Shown: piece after piece, positions 21,362 through 32,955 of the stretch
How positions within the stretch are numbered: position 1 is the first letter of the stretch
How the letters are laid out: each line of letters starts with the position of its first letter
Source: Paramesorhizobium endophyticum
Lineage (GTDB): Bacteria; Pseudomonadota; Alphaproteobacteria; Rhizobiales; Rhizobiaceae
Direction: 5' to 3'
Assembly: GCF_014640615.1 (NCBI RefSeq)
Contig: NZ_BMHH01000010.1
Location: 82,802 to 146,801, forward strand
DNA: 64,000 nucleotides
Made by a program: the position numbers and the translations under genes
The notes under the pieces: model-generated
The model's input: the letters and a program-made list of their open reading frames with translations, nothing else
What the model was told of the DNA's origin: nothing
Database searches by the model: none

Positions 21362-22276
21362 ATGACGAGTTCGAATTTGCCGGTGAACATTATGCTCAAC
21401 GTCCAAGTCAGCCCCGATTCAAGCCGTAATGCCATGCTGCGCAAGGCGGTGCTGACAGGTCTCCTCGCACTGGCGATTCCCCTGGCGGGCTGCGCCAGCA
21501 AGGATGACGATGTCGACCTGACCAAATATGTCGAAACGATCGATCCCGCCGACAAGCTCTACAATCAGGGCCTCGCCAATCTCGAAGCTGGACGCCTGAA
21601 CGAGGCGGCGAAGAAGTTCGCGGCCATTGACCGCCAGCACCCCTATACGGAATATGCCCGCAAGGCGCTGGTGATGGCGGCGTTCACCAATTACCGGCAG
21701 GGCAATTACGACGAAGCCATCAATATGGCGAAGCGCTACACGACGCTTTATCCGACGTCGAAGGAAGCCGCCTACGCCTATTACATCATCGGCCTTTCCT
21801 ATTTCCGTCAAATTCCCGATGTTACGCGCGACCAGGCAGCGACGCGCCGGGCCATCGCGGCGATGAACGAGGTGGTCGAGCGCTACCCGCAATCCGAATA
21901 TGTCGAGGACGCCAAGGCGAAGATCCGTTTCGCCCGCGACCAGCTCGCCGGCAAGGAAATGCAGGTCGGGCGCTATTATCTGGAGCGCAAGGAATATCTG
22001 GCGTCGATCAAGCGCTTCCGCACCGTGGTCGAGGAATATTCCAACACCCGCCATGTGGAAGAGGCGCTGGCGCGTCTGGTCGAGGCCTATTACGCGCTCG
22101 GCCTCGTCTCCGAGGCGCAGACGGCGGCGGCGGTGCTGGGCCAGAACTTCCCGGACAGCCAGTGGTACAAGGACTCCTACAAGCTGTTGCAGAGCGGCGG
22201 GCTTGAGCCGCGCCAGAACTCCGGTTCCTGGATGGCGAAGGCGTCTGCGCTCATCACCGGCGGCGGCGGATCGTAA
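21362..22276 (+). CDS. bamD: Outer membrane protein assembly factor BamD (lipoprotein)
   Basis: BamD is an essential lipoprotein of the Bam complex that inserts beta-barrel proteins in the outer membrane. The protein has a signal peptide with lipobox LAGC (Cys at about residue 43), then several TPR-like helical pairs ([39 protein letters not shown]). The first 24 residues before [11 protein letters not shown] are unusually long for a lipoprotein signal, so the in-frame ATG at 21434 is a serious alternative start; the upstream ATG is kept because GAGAGGGG lies about ten bases before it. recN follows after ten bases. Confidence 0.93.
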   Translation: MTSSNLPVNIMLNVQVSPDSSRNAMLRKAVLTGLLALAIPLAGCASKDDDVDLTKYVETIDPADKLYNQGLANLEAGRLNEAAKKFAAIDRQHPYTEYARKALVMAAFTNYRQGNYDEAINMAKRYTTLYPTSKEAAYAYYIIGLSYFRQIPDVTRDQAATRRAIAAMNEVVERYPQSEYVEDAKAKIRFARDQLAGKEMQVGRYYLERKEYLASIKRFRTVVEEYSNTRHVEEALARLVEAYYALGLVSEAQTAAAVLGQNFPDSQWYKDSYKLLQSGGLEPRQNSGSWMAKASALITGGGGS

Positions 22277-22286
22277 GTTTCATCCC

Positions 22287-23960
22287 ATGCTTTCGCACCT
22301 GTCGATCCGCGATATCGTCCTGATCGAGAGGCTCGATCTGGAATTTCGCAGCGGTCTTACCGTGCTGACCGGCGAAACGGGCGCGGGCAAATCGATTTTG
22401 CTCGACGCGCTTTCGCTGGCGCTCGGGGCGCGCGGCGACGCCTCGCTGGTTCGCCATGGCGCGGACCAGGGACAGGTGATCGCCGCTTTCGATGTGCCCG
22501 GCAATCATCCGGCCCGGGCTTTCCTGCGCGACAATGAAATCGACGATGATGCCGACATCATCCTGCGCCGCGTGCAGACGGCGGATGGGCGCAGCCGCGT
22601 CTTTATCAACGACCAGGCGGCGAGCGTGTCGCTCCTACGCGAACTGGGGCGGCGGCTTGTGGAAATCCACGGTCAGCACGACGACCGGGCGCTGATCGAC
22701 ACGGATCTGCATCGCAACCTGCTCGACGCCTTCGGCGGGCTTGAGGCGGATGTGTCGCTGGTGCGTAGCCGCCATAAGATATGGCGCGATACCGCGCAGG
22801 CGCTGTCCCGCCACCGGGCCAAGGTGGAGGCGGCGGCGCGCGAATCGGATTACCTGCGCGCCTCGGTGGAGGAACTTTCCAAGCTCGATCCGCAGCCGCA
22901 GGAGGAAGAATCGCTCGCCGAAAAGCGCGCGACGATGATGAAATCCGAAAAGATCGCCTCTGATGTGAACGAGGCTGCGGAGCTTCTGTCCGGCTCGGCC
23001 TCGCCGATTCCGTCGCTCGCCAGTCTTGTGCGGCGTCTGGAGCGTAAGATGGGTGAAGCGCCGCAATTGCTGGAGCCTGTCATCAAGGCCATCGACCAGG
23101 CGCTCGATAGCCTGAGCGACGCGCAGAGCGGCATCGAGGCGGCGATGCGGGCCATCGATTTTGACCCGCGCGTGCTGGAGCAAGTCGAGGAGCGGTTGTT
23201 CGCCCTGCGGGCGGCGGCGCGCAAATTCTCCGTGCCGGTGGGCGGCCTTGCCGCCTTACGCGACCGGATGGACGCCGATCTCCTCGATCTCGACGCCGGA
23301 ACCGAGCGGCTGGCGGCGCTGGAGAAAGAGTCCGTCGCGGCGCGGGTTGCCTATGACGAAGTTGCCGCCGCGCTTTCCGAAAAGCGGCGCGAGACGGCGG
23401 CGCATTTGAAAGCCGCCGTCATGGCCGAACTGCCTGCCTTGAAGCTGGAGCGCGCCGAATTCATCGTCGAGATGACGAGCGATCCGGAGACGCGCGGGCC
23501 TGACGGCATCGACACGGTGGAATATTGGGTGCGAACCAACCCCGGTACGCGCGCCGGGCCGATGATGAAGGTTGCCTCGGGCGGCGAACTCTCACGCTTC
23601 TTGCTGGCGCTGAAAGTGGCGCTGGCGGATCGTGGTTCTGCGCCGACGCTGGTTTTCGACGAGATTGACACAGGCGTCGGCGGCGCGGTTGCTGATGCGA
23701 TTGGCCAGCGGTTGGCGCGGTTGTCGAGCAATGTGCAGGTGCTTTCGGTCACCCATGCGCCGCAGGTGGCGGCCCGTGCGACCACGCATATGTTGATTTC
23801 CAAGGGCCCGGCGGGTGAGGGCTCGGATATGATTGTCACCCGCGTGACGCATATGGAGCATGAAGCGCGCAAGGAAGAAATCGCCCGGATGCTTGCAGGA
23901 GCGTCCATCACCGAGGAAGCGCGAGCGGCGGCGGCGAGGCTGTTGAGCGGGGCGGGGTGA
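22287..23960 (+). CDS. recN: DNA repair protein RecN
   Basis: RecN is an SMC-like ATPase acting early in double-strand-break repair. The N-terminal half-ATPase holds GETGAGKS at residues 29-36 and FINDQAASVSLLREL; a coiled-coil centre (about 155-375) separates it from the C-terminal ATPase half with MMKVASGGELSRFLLALK and the Walker B/D-loop DEIDTGVGG (near 458-466). The 557-residue size is normal. ATG at 22287 is used because the protein begins MLSHLSIRDIVLIERL, the conserved RecN N-terminus; the frame stays open upstream within bamD. Confidence 0.97.
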   Translation: MLSHLSIRDIVLIERLDLEFRSGLTVLTGETGAGKSILLDALSLALGARGDASLVRHGADQGQVIAAFDVPGNHPARAFLRDNEIDDDADIILRRVQTADGRSRVFINDQAASVSLLRELGRRLVEIHGQHDDRALIDTDLHRNLLDAFGGLEADVSLVRSRHKIWRDTAQALSRHRAKVEAAARESDYLRASVEELSKLDPQPQEEESLAEKRATMMKSEKIASDVNEAAELLSGSASPIPSLASLVRRLERKMGEAPQLLEPVIKAIDQALDSLSDAQSGIEAAMRAIDFDPRVLEQVEERLFALRAAARKFSVPVGGLAALRDRMDADLLDLDAGTERLAALEKESVAARVAYDEVAAALSEKRRETAAHLKAAVMAELPALKLERAEFIVEMTSDPETRGPDGIDTVEYWVRTNPGTRAGPMMKVASGGELSRFLLALKVALADRGSAPTLVFDEIDTGVGGAVADAIGQRLARLSSNVQVLSVTHAPQVAARATTHMLISKGPAGEGSDMIVTRVTHMEHEARKEEIARMLAGASITEEARAAAARLLSGAG

Positions 23961-24083
23961 GTTTGCTTGCGCACGTCGCCGCCCGTCATCGGATGAGGGG
24001 TATGGCGTGGCGCTCTGCCTGTCAGCATCCTCCTCTCGCACCTTTGCCAATCTCCCATTTTTCAATAAAACGATTCCGAATGA

Positions 24084-26956
<2,873 letters not shown>

Positions 26957-27031
26957 GGGCGCTCAGCCGACACCGTCATCCAATATTTTTGACGCATCCA
27001 TCAACAGTTCTGATGTGACATTCCCCTCCGG

Positions 27032-27047
27032 CTTGATTTAGATCAAG
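27032..27047. promoter_or_regulatory. Perfect FNR/FixK-type box upstream of azlC
   Basis: The 16-base perfect palindrome CTTGAT-TTAG-ATCAAG contains the exact TTGAT-N4-ATCAA consensus bound by FNR/FnrN/FixK regulators. Its centre lies about 71 bases before the azlC start codon, in a 154-base gap, which suits activation of a transcript starting 30 bases before azlC. Binding is inferred from the motif only. Confidence 0.7.
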
Positions 27048-27110
27048 ATCATCCAGCCGGCGCACGCCATTTCGTGACTGTCTCCCGGCCCTTCACCTCA
27101 AGGAGCAATC

Positions 27111-27839
27111 ATGGACCAGATGTCAGGCGCTGAAAGCGTGGCGCGCAGCCCGCGCGCTGAATTCTGGGAAGGGGTTCGCCTGGCGCTTCCCCTCGTCGCT
27201 GCGATCGCGCCGTTCGGTCTGCTCTTCGGAGCTGTGGCTATCGACAATGGCTTCACCATGCCCGAGGCGGTGTTGATGAGCACCGCGCTCTATGCCGGAG
27301 CAAGCCAGATGGTGGGGCTCGAACTCTTCGGTCAGAAAATTGCCCCGTGGATGATCGTGCTGTCGATCTTCGCGGTCAATTTTCGCCATGTCCTCTACTC
27401 AGCGGCGGTCGGGCGGCGTATCCGGCACTTTACCTTCTGGCAGAAAATGGCCGCCTTCTTCGTGCTGGTCGATCCGCAATATGCCGAGACGGAAAAGCGC
27501 GCCGAGGCGGGCCGTCCCGTCACCTTCGCCTGGTATATGGGACTCGGGCTGCCCGTCTATCTGATGTGGATCGTGGAAGCTTATATCGGCAGCATGTTCG
27601 GGAATCTGATCTCCGATCCGCATGCGCTGGGACTGGATGTGATATTGCCGGTCTATTTCCTCGGGTTGGTCATGAGTTTCCGCACCCGCCAGAACTGGCT
27701 GCCGGTCGTGATCGCGAGCGGCGCGGCTTCCGTCCTCGCCTACAAGACCGTCGGCTCGCCCTGGCATGTCAGCCTCGGGGCTATCGCCGGCATATTGGTG
27801 GGCGCTGCGCTGACAAAGCCTGAGAAGCAGGAGAATTGA
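27111..27839 (+). CDS. azlC: AzlC family (YgaZ-type) amino-acid exporter, large subunit
   Basis: AzlC/YgaZ proteins form, with a small AzlD/YgaH partner, an inner-membrane exporter of branched-chain amino acids. The protein has about seven membrane segments across 242 residues; family blocks are AIAPFGLLFGAVAI, LYAGASQMVGLELF, FAVNFRHVLYSA and the charged DPQYAETEKRAE stretch. ATG follows CAAGGAGCAATC. The azlD start lies three bases after the stop. Substrate is not proven by sequence; other small amino acids are possible. The upstream FNR-type box suggests oxygen- or redox-linked expression. Confidence 0.9.
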   Translation: MDQMSGAESVARSPRAEFWEGVRLALPLVAAIAPFGLLFGAVAIDNGFTMPEAVLMSTALYAGASQMVGLELFGQKIAPWMIVLSIFAVNFRHVLYSAAVGRRIRHFTFWQKMAAFFVLVDPQYAETEKRAEAGRPVTFAWYMGLGLPVYLMWIVEAYIGSMFGNLISDPHALGLDVILPVYFLGLVMSFRTRQNWLPVVIASGAASVLAYKTVGSPWHVSLGAIAGILVGAALTKPEKQEN

Positions 27840-27841
27840 AT

Positions 27842-28141
27842 ATGTCCACCATCACCTGGATCATCCTCGCCGGCGCCGTGATGACATTCCTGACCCGCGT
27901 CGGCGGCCATCTGGTCCTCTCGCGCTTCGACCGGATTCACCCGCGCGTCGAGGCGGGATTGAATGCGGTGCCGGCAGCCGTCCTGACTACCCTCGTCGCC
28001 CCCGCCGCCTTCACCAATGGCTGGAAGGAATTCGTCACGCTGCTTTTCGCCGGGCTGATCGCCACTAGGCTCAGCATGGTGCCGATGTTCTGCCTCGGCG
28101 CAGCATGCATCATTCTGCTTCGATATTTTTTCCCGGTTTAG
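27842..28141 (+). CDS. azlD: AzlD family amino-acid exporter, small subunit
   Basis: The 99-residue partner of AzlC has three to four membrane segments and typical features: GAVMTFLTRVGGHLVL near the N-terminus and AVPAAVLTTLVAPAAF in the middle. ATG at 27842 is preferred over a TTG two codons earlier because AGGAG lies about nine bases before it. Its last 32 bases overlap, on the opposite strand, the end of a small membrane-protein gene. Confidence 0.9.
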   Translation: MSTITWIILAGAVMTFLTRVGGHLVLSRFDRIHPRVEAGLNAVPAAVLTTLVAPAAFTNGWKEFVTLLFAGLIATRLSMVPMFCLGAACIILLRYFFPV

Positions 28142-28259
28142 CTTTATTGGTGCGATGATCCGCGTATTTGCCGAGGTACTTATCGTACAAAAGCCAGGCA
28201 AGACATACCGCTGTCCCAATCCATGGGAATACAAACCACATAAATTCCTGACCGGTCAT
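28110..28259 (-). CDS. 49-residue membrane protein, unknown function
   Basis: Starting at MTGQEFMWFVFPWIGTAVCL, this protein has one membrane segment (about residues 6-25, WFVFPWIGTAVCLAWLLYDK as core) and a basic, hydrophilic C-terminus (HRTNKAKPGKN). Its ATG overlaps the stop of the 71-residue gene before it (ATGA), the usual sign of a real coupled pair. The 3' end runs antisense into azlD. I do not recognise a family. CydX-like small subunits have similar topology, but no sequence signature supports that. Confidence 0.6.
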   Translation of the reverse strand: MTGQEFMWFVFPWIGTAVCLAWLLYDKYLGKYADHRTNKAKPGKNIEAE

Positions 28260-28471
28260 GGTTTCATTCTCCCGAGAACGGGTCTTGCAATTAAATGTAG
28301 TCCACTGGCAAGAGAAAGCCAAGCTGTCACGGTGAGAACCGATACCATCAGCCCCCTTCCCGGTGTCAGATCAAACGTCTCTCCAAGGACACCGACGGCT
28401 ATCACAGCCGTCGACAACCGGTCCAGATTGTTCGCCGAGAGCTTGGTCTGCTCATTATAGATCGTATTCAT
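28256..28471 (-). CDS. 71-residue membrane protein, unknown function
   Basis: The protein has a polar N-terminus (NEQTKLSANNLDRL), a short hydrophobic stretch (about 21-33) and a longer membrane segment (about 41-60, MVSVLTVTAWLSLASGLHLI), ending in a basic tail. A strong purine run (AAGGGAGGGGGAG) stands immediately before ATG. It starts 25 bases after the pepP stop and overlaps the next small gene, so pepP and both small genes likely share a transcript. Function unknown. Confidence 0.62.
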   Translation of the reverse strand: MNTIYNEQTKLSANNLDRLSTAVIAVGVLGETFDLTPGRGLMVSVLTVTAWLSLASGLHLIARPVLGRMKP

Positions 28472-28496
28472 CTCCCCCTCCCTTGATAAATATCCC

Positions 28497-30365
28497 CTAG
28501 CCGAGTCCCTCCGTCGCTGCGATCAGCCATTCGCGCGTCTTGCCTTCCACATGCGGCAACAGCTTTTCGCGCACCTTAGCGTGATATGCATCGAGCCATA
28601 CCAGTTCTTCCCGCGTCAGCAGGCTGGTATCGATCAGCCTGATGTCGATGGGGCAGAAGGTGAGCGTCTCAAAGCCCATCATGGGAATATCGCCGCCTTC
28701 GATCATTTCCGGCTCCGTCACCACTATGAGATTCTCGATGCGAATGCCGAAGCTGCCGGGCTTGTAATAGCCGGGCTCGTTGGAGATGATCATGCCGGGC
28801 AGGAGTTCCTGCGCGCCGCGCTTCGAAATGCTTTGCGGCCCCTCATGCACGGCGAGATACGAACCCACTCCATGCCCCGTGCCATGGGCATAGTCGAACC
28901 CATGCTTCCAAAGCGCGATGCGGGCGAGCACGTCGATATCCATGCCGCGCGTGCCCTTCGGGAAACGCGCCGTGGAAATGGCGATCATTCCCTTCAGCAC
29001 CAGGGTGAAAGCGCGCTTCAGTTCAGCCGATACCGTACCGATGGGGACGGTTCGGGTGATGTCGGTGGTGCCGTCACGATATTGCGCGCCGGAATCGACA
29101 AGATAAAGCTCTCCCCCCTGCAACACGCGGCTGGTGTTGGTATTGGCGCGGTAGTGGATGACCGCGCCATTCGGCCCGGCGCCGGAGATGGTGTCGAAGG
29201 AAATATCCTCCAGTGGCATCTGGAAGCTTTCGGCCACGCTGCGGCGGGTTTCCTCCAGCTTCGTTGCGGCGGCAATCTCATCGACGCTGCCCGGCTCCTG
29301 CTCGTCGAGCCAGGAGAGGAAGGAGGCCATGGCCACGCCGTCGCGCTCATGCGCCCGCCGCGCGCCATAAAGCTCCGCCGCGTTCTTGAGCGCCCGAGGC
29401 AGGCGCGCAGGGTCCTTGCCCTCGATCACCTTGCCGCCCGCATCCGTAACGATCATGCGCAGCTTTTCCGCTGCGAGCGCGGGGTCGAGCAAGATCGCTT
29501 CGTTTTTCTGCCCCGCCTTTAAGCTCCCTTCGGTCGATGGTGGGGACCCCGCCGCGCAGGTTTTGAGGTAATCCTCCAGTGACCCCGGCGAGCGCAGCTT
29601 GGCAAGCTGGGTCAGATAGGCCTCCGTTTCGATCGGCAGCTTGCGCTTGTCGATGAACAGCGACGGCTCGCCTTCCGAGGGGATGATGGCGAAGGAGAGC
29701 GGCAGCGGCGTGTTGCTCACATCCTTGCCGCGGATGTTGAACGCCCAGGCGATGGAAGACGGGTCCGTCAGCACGGTCGCCTGAGCCCCTGCCTTGGCGA
29801 CAGCCTCGGACAATTCCCTGAGCTTCACGCTCGCCTCTTTTCCTGCAAAGGCGATGGGCTGGATGGTGACCGGCTCCAGCGGCGCGGCGGGCTGGTCTGT
29901 CCAGACGAGATCGACCAGATTGTCGGTGACCGGCACCAGCCGCCCGCCGGCCTTCGCCAGCGCCTGCCGCAGCGCCTCGGCATCCGCTATGGTATGGAGC
30001 CAGGGATCGAAGCCGATGGCTAGCCCCTTGCCATGCTCCGCCAGCCAGACGGAAGGCGGCGAGTCGATGAGGCTTTCAATCTTGAAAACGCTCGAATCTG
30101 TCTGTTCGCGCACTTGCAGCGTGTAGCGCCCGTCAATAAAGATGAAGGCCTCGTTTTTCAGTACCAGCGCCACGCCCGCCGAGCCGGTGAAGCCCGTGAG
30201 CCAGGCGAGACGCTGCGCCCGTGGCGGCACATATTCGCCCTGATGCTCGTCCGCGCGCGGGACGAGGAAGCCATCGAGCCCGAGCTTTTCCATCTCTGCC
30301 CGAAGCTTCGCCACGCGCGGAGCTGCATTTGCCGGATTGCTGATGACGTCGAAGGACTGGAACAT
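28497..30365 (-). CDS. pepP: Xaa-Pro aminopeptidase (M24B)
   Basis: This M24B metallopeptidase removes an N-terminal residue that precedes proline. It has the long three-domain form (622 residues): two creatinase-like N-terminal domains (about 1-310) and a C-terminal pita-bread catalytic domain. Metal-ligand motifs are present: VDSGAQYRDGTTDITRT (near 420-440), HGTGHGVGSYL (near 495), NEPGYY (near 528) and the final FCPID strand. A Gly/Ser/Pro insert, AAGSPPSTEGSLKAGQ (about 277-293), lies between domains 2 and 3 and looks added to the fold. There is no signal peptide, so it acts in the cytoplasm. Confidence 0.94.
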   Translation of the reverse strand: MFQSFDVISNPANAAPRVAKLRAEMEKLGLDGFLVPRADEHQGEYVPPRAQRLAWLTGFTGSAGVALVLKNEAFIFIDGRYTLQVREQTDSSVFKIESLIDSPPSVWLAEHGKGLAIGFDPWLHTIADAEALRQALAKAGGRLVPVTDNLVDLVWTDQPAAPLEPVTIQPIAFAGKEASVKLRELSEAVAKAGAQATVLTDPSSIAWAFNIRGKDVSNTPLPLSFAIIPSEGEPSLFIDKRKLPIETEAYLTQLAKLRSPGSLEDYLKTCAAGSPPSTEGSLKAGQKNEAILLDPALAAEKLRMIVTDAGGKVIEGKDPARLPRALKNAAELYGARRAHERDGVAMASFLSWLDEQEPGSVDEIAAATKLEETRRSVAESFQMPLEDISFDTISGAGPNGAVIHYRANTNTSRVLQGGELYLVDSGAQYRDGTTDITRTVPIGTVSAELKRAFTLVLKGMIAISTARFPKGTRGMDIDVLARIALWKHGFDYAHGTGHGVGSYLAVHEGPQSISKRGAQELLPGMIISNEPGYYKPGSFGIRIENLIVVTEPEMIEGGDIPMMGFETLTFCPIDIRLIDTSLLTREELVWLDAYHAKVREKLLPHVEGKTREWLIAATEGLG

Positions 30366-30430
30366 GTGATCTCGCGAACCTTTGGTTTGTTAGGCTCGCG
30401 AAATTATCCGCCCAAGGCCTCGGGCGCAAT

Positions 30431-31306
30431 CTACTTCAAATGCAGCGTCACCCATCCCTCGCGGTGCAGGGTCTTGTGGTGATAGAGCCCCTGCGTCCGG
30501 TAGGCGGCGAGCACCTTGTCGCGCTGGCTATCGAGAATGCCTGAGAGAATCAGCGAGCCGCCTGATGTCAGATGCCGCCGCATGGCGGGGGCAAGCTGCA
30601 TCAGAGGACGCGCCAGAATGTTGGCGACGATGAGATCGAAAGGCGCGCTGTTACGGATCGCCGGATGGTGGAAGCCGGTGGCAGTGGCCGTCACCACGCG
30701 CGTGGCGACGCCGTTCTTCTCGACATTCTCCTGCGCAACTGCCGTCGCGACTGGGTCGATGTCGGTGGCGAGAACGGGAATCGGCGTCAGCCGGGCGATG
30801 CCGATGGCAAGAACCGCGCTGCCCGTGCCGAGGTCCAGCGCATTGCGCGGTCGCTCGCGGCGGACGATCTCGCTGATCATCTGGAGACAGCCCGCCGTGG
30901 TGCCGTGATGGCCGGTGCCGAATGCCTGCCCGGCGTCGATTTCGATGGCAAGGTCATGCGGCCGCTTCTTATCGCGGTCATGCGAACCATGGACGAAGAA
31001 GCGCCCGGCGCGCACCGGCTTCAGCCCCTCGAGCGAATGCACCACCCAGTCGATATCCGGCAGCACTTCACGCTGGATCTGGAGGCCGAACGCATCCGAG
31101 CCGATCCGGTCGGCAATCCGCTCCATCGCTGCATCGCCATCCGCTTCCGTCTCGGTGTAGAGCGAGACTTCGAATATCTGCCGGTCCTCATCCATCTCAA
31201 CGAGGGCAACTGGCCAGCCATCCTCCTCGAACTCCTGTTCGATCAGGGCGTAAATGCGCTCGGCTTCTTCTTTTCCGGCGGTCAGGAACAGGCGGGTCTG
31301 GGGCAT
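30431..31306 (-). CDS. prmA: Ribosomal protein L11 methyltransferase PrmA
   Basis: PrmA is the SAM-dependent methyltransferase that trimethylates ribosomal protein L11. The substrate-binding N-terminal domain (1-100) precedes a Rossmann methyltransferase domain with [14 protein letters not shown], motif [15 protein letters not shown], and [15 protein letters not shown] at 31306 ([11 protein letters not shown]) gives 291 residues, the family size; an upstream TTG would add 14 residues with no homology expected. It is oriented with pepP, 65 bases upstream of it. Confidence 0.94.
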   Translation of the reverse strand: MPQTRLFLTAGKEEAERIYALIEQEFEEDGWPVALVEMDEDRQIFEVSLYTETEADGDAAMERIADRIGSDAFGLQIQREVLPDIDWVVHSLEGLKPVRAGRFFVHGSHDRDKKRPHDLAIEIDAGQAFGTGHHGTTAGCLQMISEIVRRERPRNALDLGTGSAVLAIGIARLTPIPVLATDIDPVATAVAQENVEKNGVATRVVTATATGFHHPAIRNSAPFDLIVANILARPLMQLAPAMRRHLTSGGSLILSGILDSQRDKVLAAYRTQGLYHHKTLHREGWVTLHLK

Positions 31307-31409
31307 GGGCGGCTTTTCGTTTTCAAGAAAGGATGTAGGTGATTCCAATAGGGCATTTCTTGTCGAAACGGAAATGGCAGCTGTCCCGCCAAGGTTTTAT
31401 ATGCTGCCC

Positions 31410-31991
31410 TTATTCCGCCGCCAATTTTCTCAGCTTTTCAATCGCCGTATCCGGATTTTCCCCATAGGCAATCGTGCCACGGAAGCGGCCCTTGCTGTCG
31501 AGGAGGAAGATCGAGGCGGTGTGGTCCATTGTGTAATCACCGTCTTCGCCAGGAACCTTGCGGGCATAGACGTGATAAGCCCTCAGCATCGCGGCCACCT
31601 TGTCAGGCGCGCCGGTAATCCCGGTGATGCGCTGCGAGACATTGCCGATATAGGTCTTGAGCGTCGCCACATCGTCCCGCTCAGGGTCGACGGTAACGAA
31701 ATATGCGCGGATGTTCTCGCCCTCGGGCCCCAGCTTTTTCAGCCAGCCATCGAGTTCGAAAAGCGTGGTCGGGCAGACATCCGGGCAATGGGTGAAGCCG
31801 AAGAAGATGGCGGAAGGATGCGAGCGGAACGCCGCGTCGGTGATCGGCTTGCCATCGGTGGCGGTGAGTTCGAACTGGCCGCCGAACGGCGCGTCTTCCG
31901 GTTTCGAGCGGTCCCGCCACATATTGAAGGCGAGCGCGCCCGAAAGCACGGCAATGAGAGCGATAACGATAACGGGGAAAGTTCTGCGCAT
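31410..31991 (-). CDS. SCO1/SenC family copper chaperone
   Basis: SCO proteins deliver copper to the CuA site of cytochrome c oxidase, or act as thiol-disulfide exchangers, on the periplasmic side of the inner membrane. The 193-residue protein has an N-terminal membrane anchor (about 5-23), then a thioredoxin fold with the copper-binding C69-PDV-C73 and H157 (in YTMDHTASI). All three ligands are present. It is preceded, ten bases away, by a 53-residue membrane-protein gene on the same strand. Confidence 0.93.
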   Translation of the reverse strand: MRRTFPVIVIALIAVLSGALAFNMWRDRSKPEDAPFGGQFELTATDGKPITDAAFRSHPSAIFFGFTHCPDVCPTTLFELDGWLKKLGPEGENIRAYFVTVDPERDDVATLKTYIGNVSQRITGITGAPDKVAAMLRAYHVYARKVPGEDGDYTMDHTASIFLLDSKGRFRGTIAYGENPDTAIEKLRKLAAE

Positions 31992-32001
31992 CAGGACTGT
32001 T

Positions 32002-32163
32002 TCACAAGCACCAGGACAAGCCGCTCTGTATCATTGCCTGGAAAATGCCCTCGCCATGGTTGAGCCACCCGGCAAAGGCAAGACCGGTCGCAACCGCCGC
32101 AAGCAGCGCCATCAGGGCCGCGAGCGCGTATCTCGATGAACTATGATCGTGCGCTGTCTTCAT
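32002..32163 (-). CDS. Small membrane protein encoded just before the SCO1 gene
   Basis: This 53-residue frame begins MKTAHDHSSSRYAL, has a single membrane segment (about 12-32, Ala/Leu-rich) and ends GIFQAMIQSGLSWCL. The C-terminal pattern (W-L-x-H-G ... F-x-x-M-x-x-S-G-L-x-W-C) looks like a conserved short family that I believe often sits beside SCO1 genes in Rhizobiales, but I cannot check that. AAGGA lies directly before ATG, which is closer than ideal. The His-rich N-terminus and C-terminal Cys could bind metal; that is speculation. Its stop is ten bases before the SCO1 ATG. Confidence 0.66.
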   Translation of the reverse strand: MKTAHDHSSSRYALAALMALLAAVATGLAFAGWLNHGEGIFQAMIQSGLSWCL

Positions 32164-32177
32164 TCCTTCATTATAGA

Positions 32178-32220
32178 GCATGATCCTGAAAAGTTGCAGA
32201 CTTTTCGGATAAGATCATGC
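32178..32220. repeat. GCATGATC palindromic element, copy 1
   Basis: GCATGATC...GAAAAG and CTTTTC...GATCATGC form an imperfect 43-base palindrome with a seven-base centre. A relative with the same ends and the central AGTGG...CCGGTTTT variation lies before degP. Elements of this type are widely scattered in Rhizobiales intergenic regions. It lies between two divergent genes. Confidence 0.75.
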
Positions 32221-32262
32221 GGCTAAAAACCGCCGGAAGCCTCTTGGCAAAATGGTTATCGG

Positions 32263-32892
32263 ATGAACGACGAAAAAGATCTGCGCTTCCAGAATGACGA
32301 GCCGCGCATCCACCCGACGGCGCAGCTCAAAGGGGTGAAGCTGGGACGCTATGCTGACATCGGCGAGCGGGTCATCCTGCGGGACGTGACGGTCGGCGAT
32401 TTCAGCTATTTCGAGCGCAATGGCGAGGGAATTTACGCCGATATCGGCCGATTCTGTTCGGTAGCAGCGAATGTGCGCATCAACGCGCTGGAACATCCGA
32501 TGGAGCGTCTGACGACGCACAAGGTGAGCTATCGGCCCAACGAATATTTCCGCTATCTCGGCCTCGATAGCGAATTCCGCGCCCGCCGTCAGGCGCGCCG
32601 GGTGCGCATCGGCCACGACGTGTGGATCGGCCATGGCGCGGTGATCATGCCCGGCGTATCCATAGGAAGTGGCGCGGTGGTGGGTGCCAATGCTGTTGTG
32701 ACGCGCGACGTAGCCCCTTACACGATCGTCGCCGGAAGCCCTGCCTGCCTCATCCGCCCGCGCTTCGAACCGGCCATAGTCAAGCGCCTTCTTACGCTCT
32801 GCTGGTGGGACTGGCCCGTGGAAAAGCTCTACGAGGCCGTGCCAGACATGCAGAAACTCGACATCGAGGCGTTCCTCGATAAGTGGGCCTGA
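32263..32892 (+). CDS. Hexapeptide-repeat acyltransferase, phosphonate-type (TIGR03308-like)
   Basis: The 209-residue protein is a left-handed beta-helix acyltransferase: hexapeptide turns run through HPTAQLKGVKLGRYADIGERVIL and, after a loop, IGHDVWIGHGAVIMPGVSIGSGAVVGANAVVTRDV with the xenobiotic-acetyltransferase-like end APYTIVAGSPA. The stretch ERNGEGIYADIGRFCSVAANVRINALEHPMER and the tail WWDWPVEKLYEAVPD match my memory of the family found in phn (C-P lyase) clusters. No phn gene is nearby, so the substrate is unknown. ATG at 32263 has no strong ribosome site (TTGGCAAAATGGTTATCGG). Confidence 0.8.
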   Translation: MNDEKDLRFQNDEPRIHPTAQLKGVKLGRYADIGERVILRDVTVGDFSYFERNGEGIYADIGRFCSVAANVRINALEHPMERLTTHKVSYRPNEYFRYLGLDSEFRARRQARRVRIGHDVWIGHGAVIMPGVSIGSGAVVGANAVVTRDVAPYTIVAGSPACLIRPRFEPAIVKRLLTLCWWDWPVEKLYEAVPDMQKLDIEAFLDKWA

Positions 32893-32955
32893 TCACGATC
32901 TTGTAATCTTAACAGCGACGTCCCAATTCTCTTTCGAGATAAACCGGAGGTTTCT

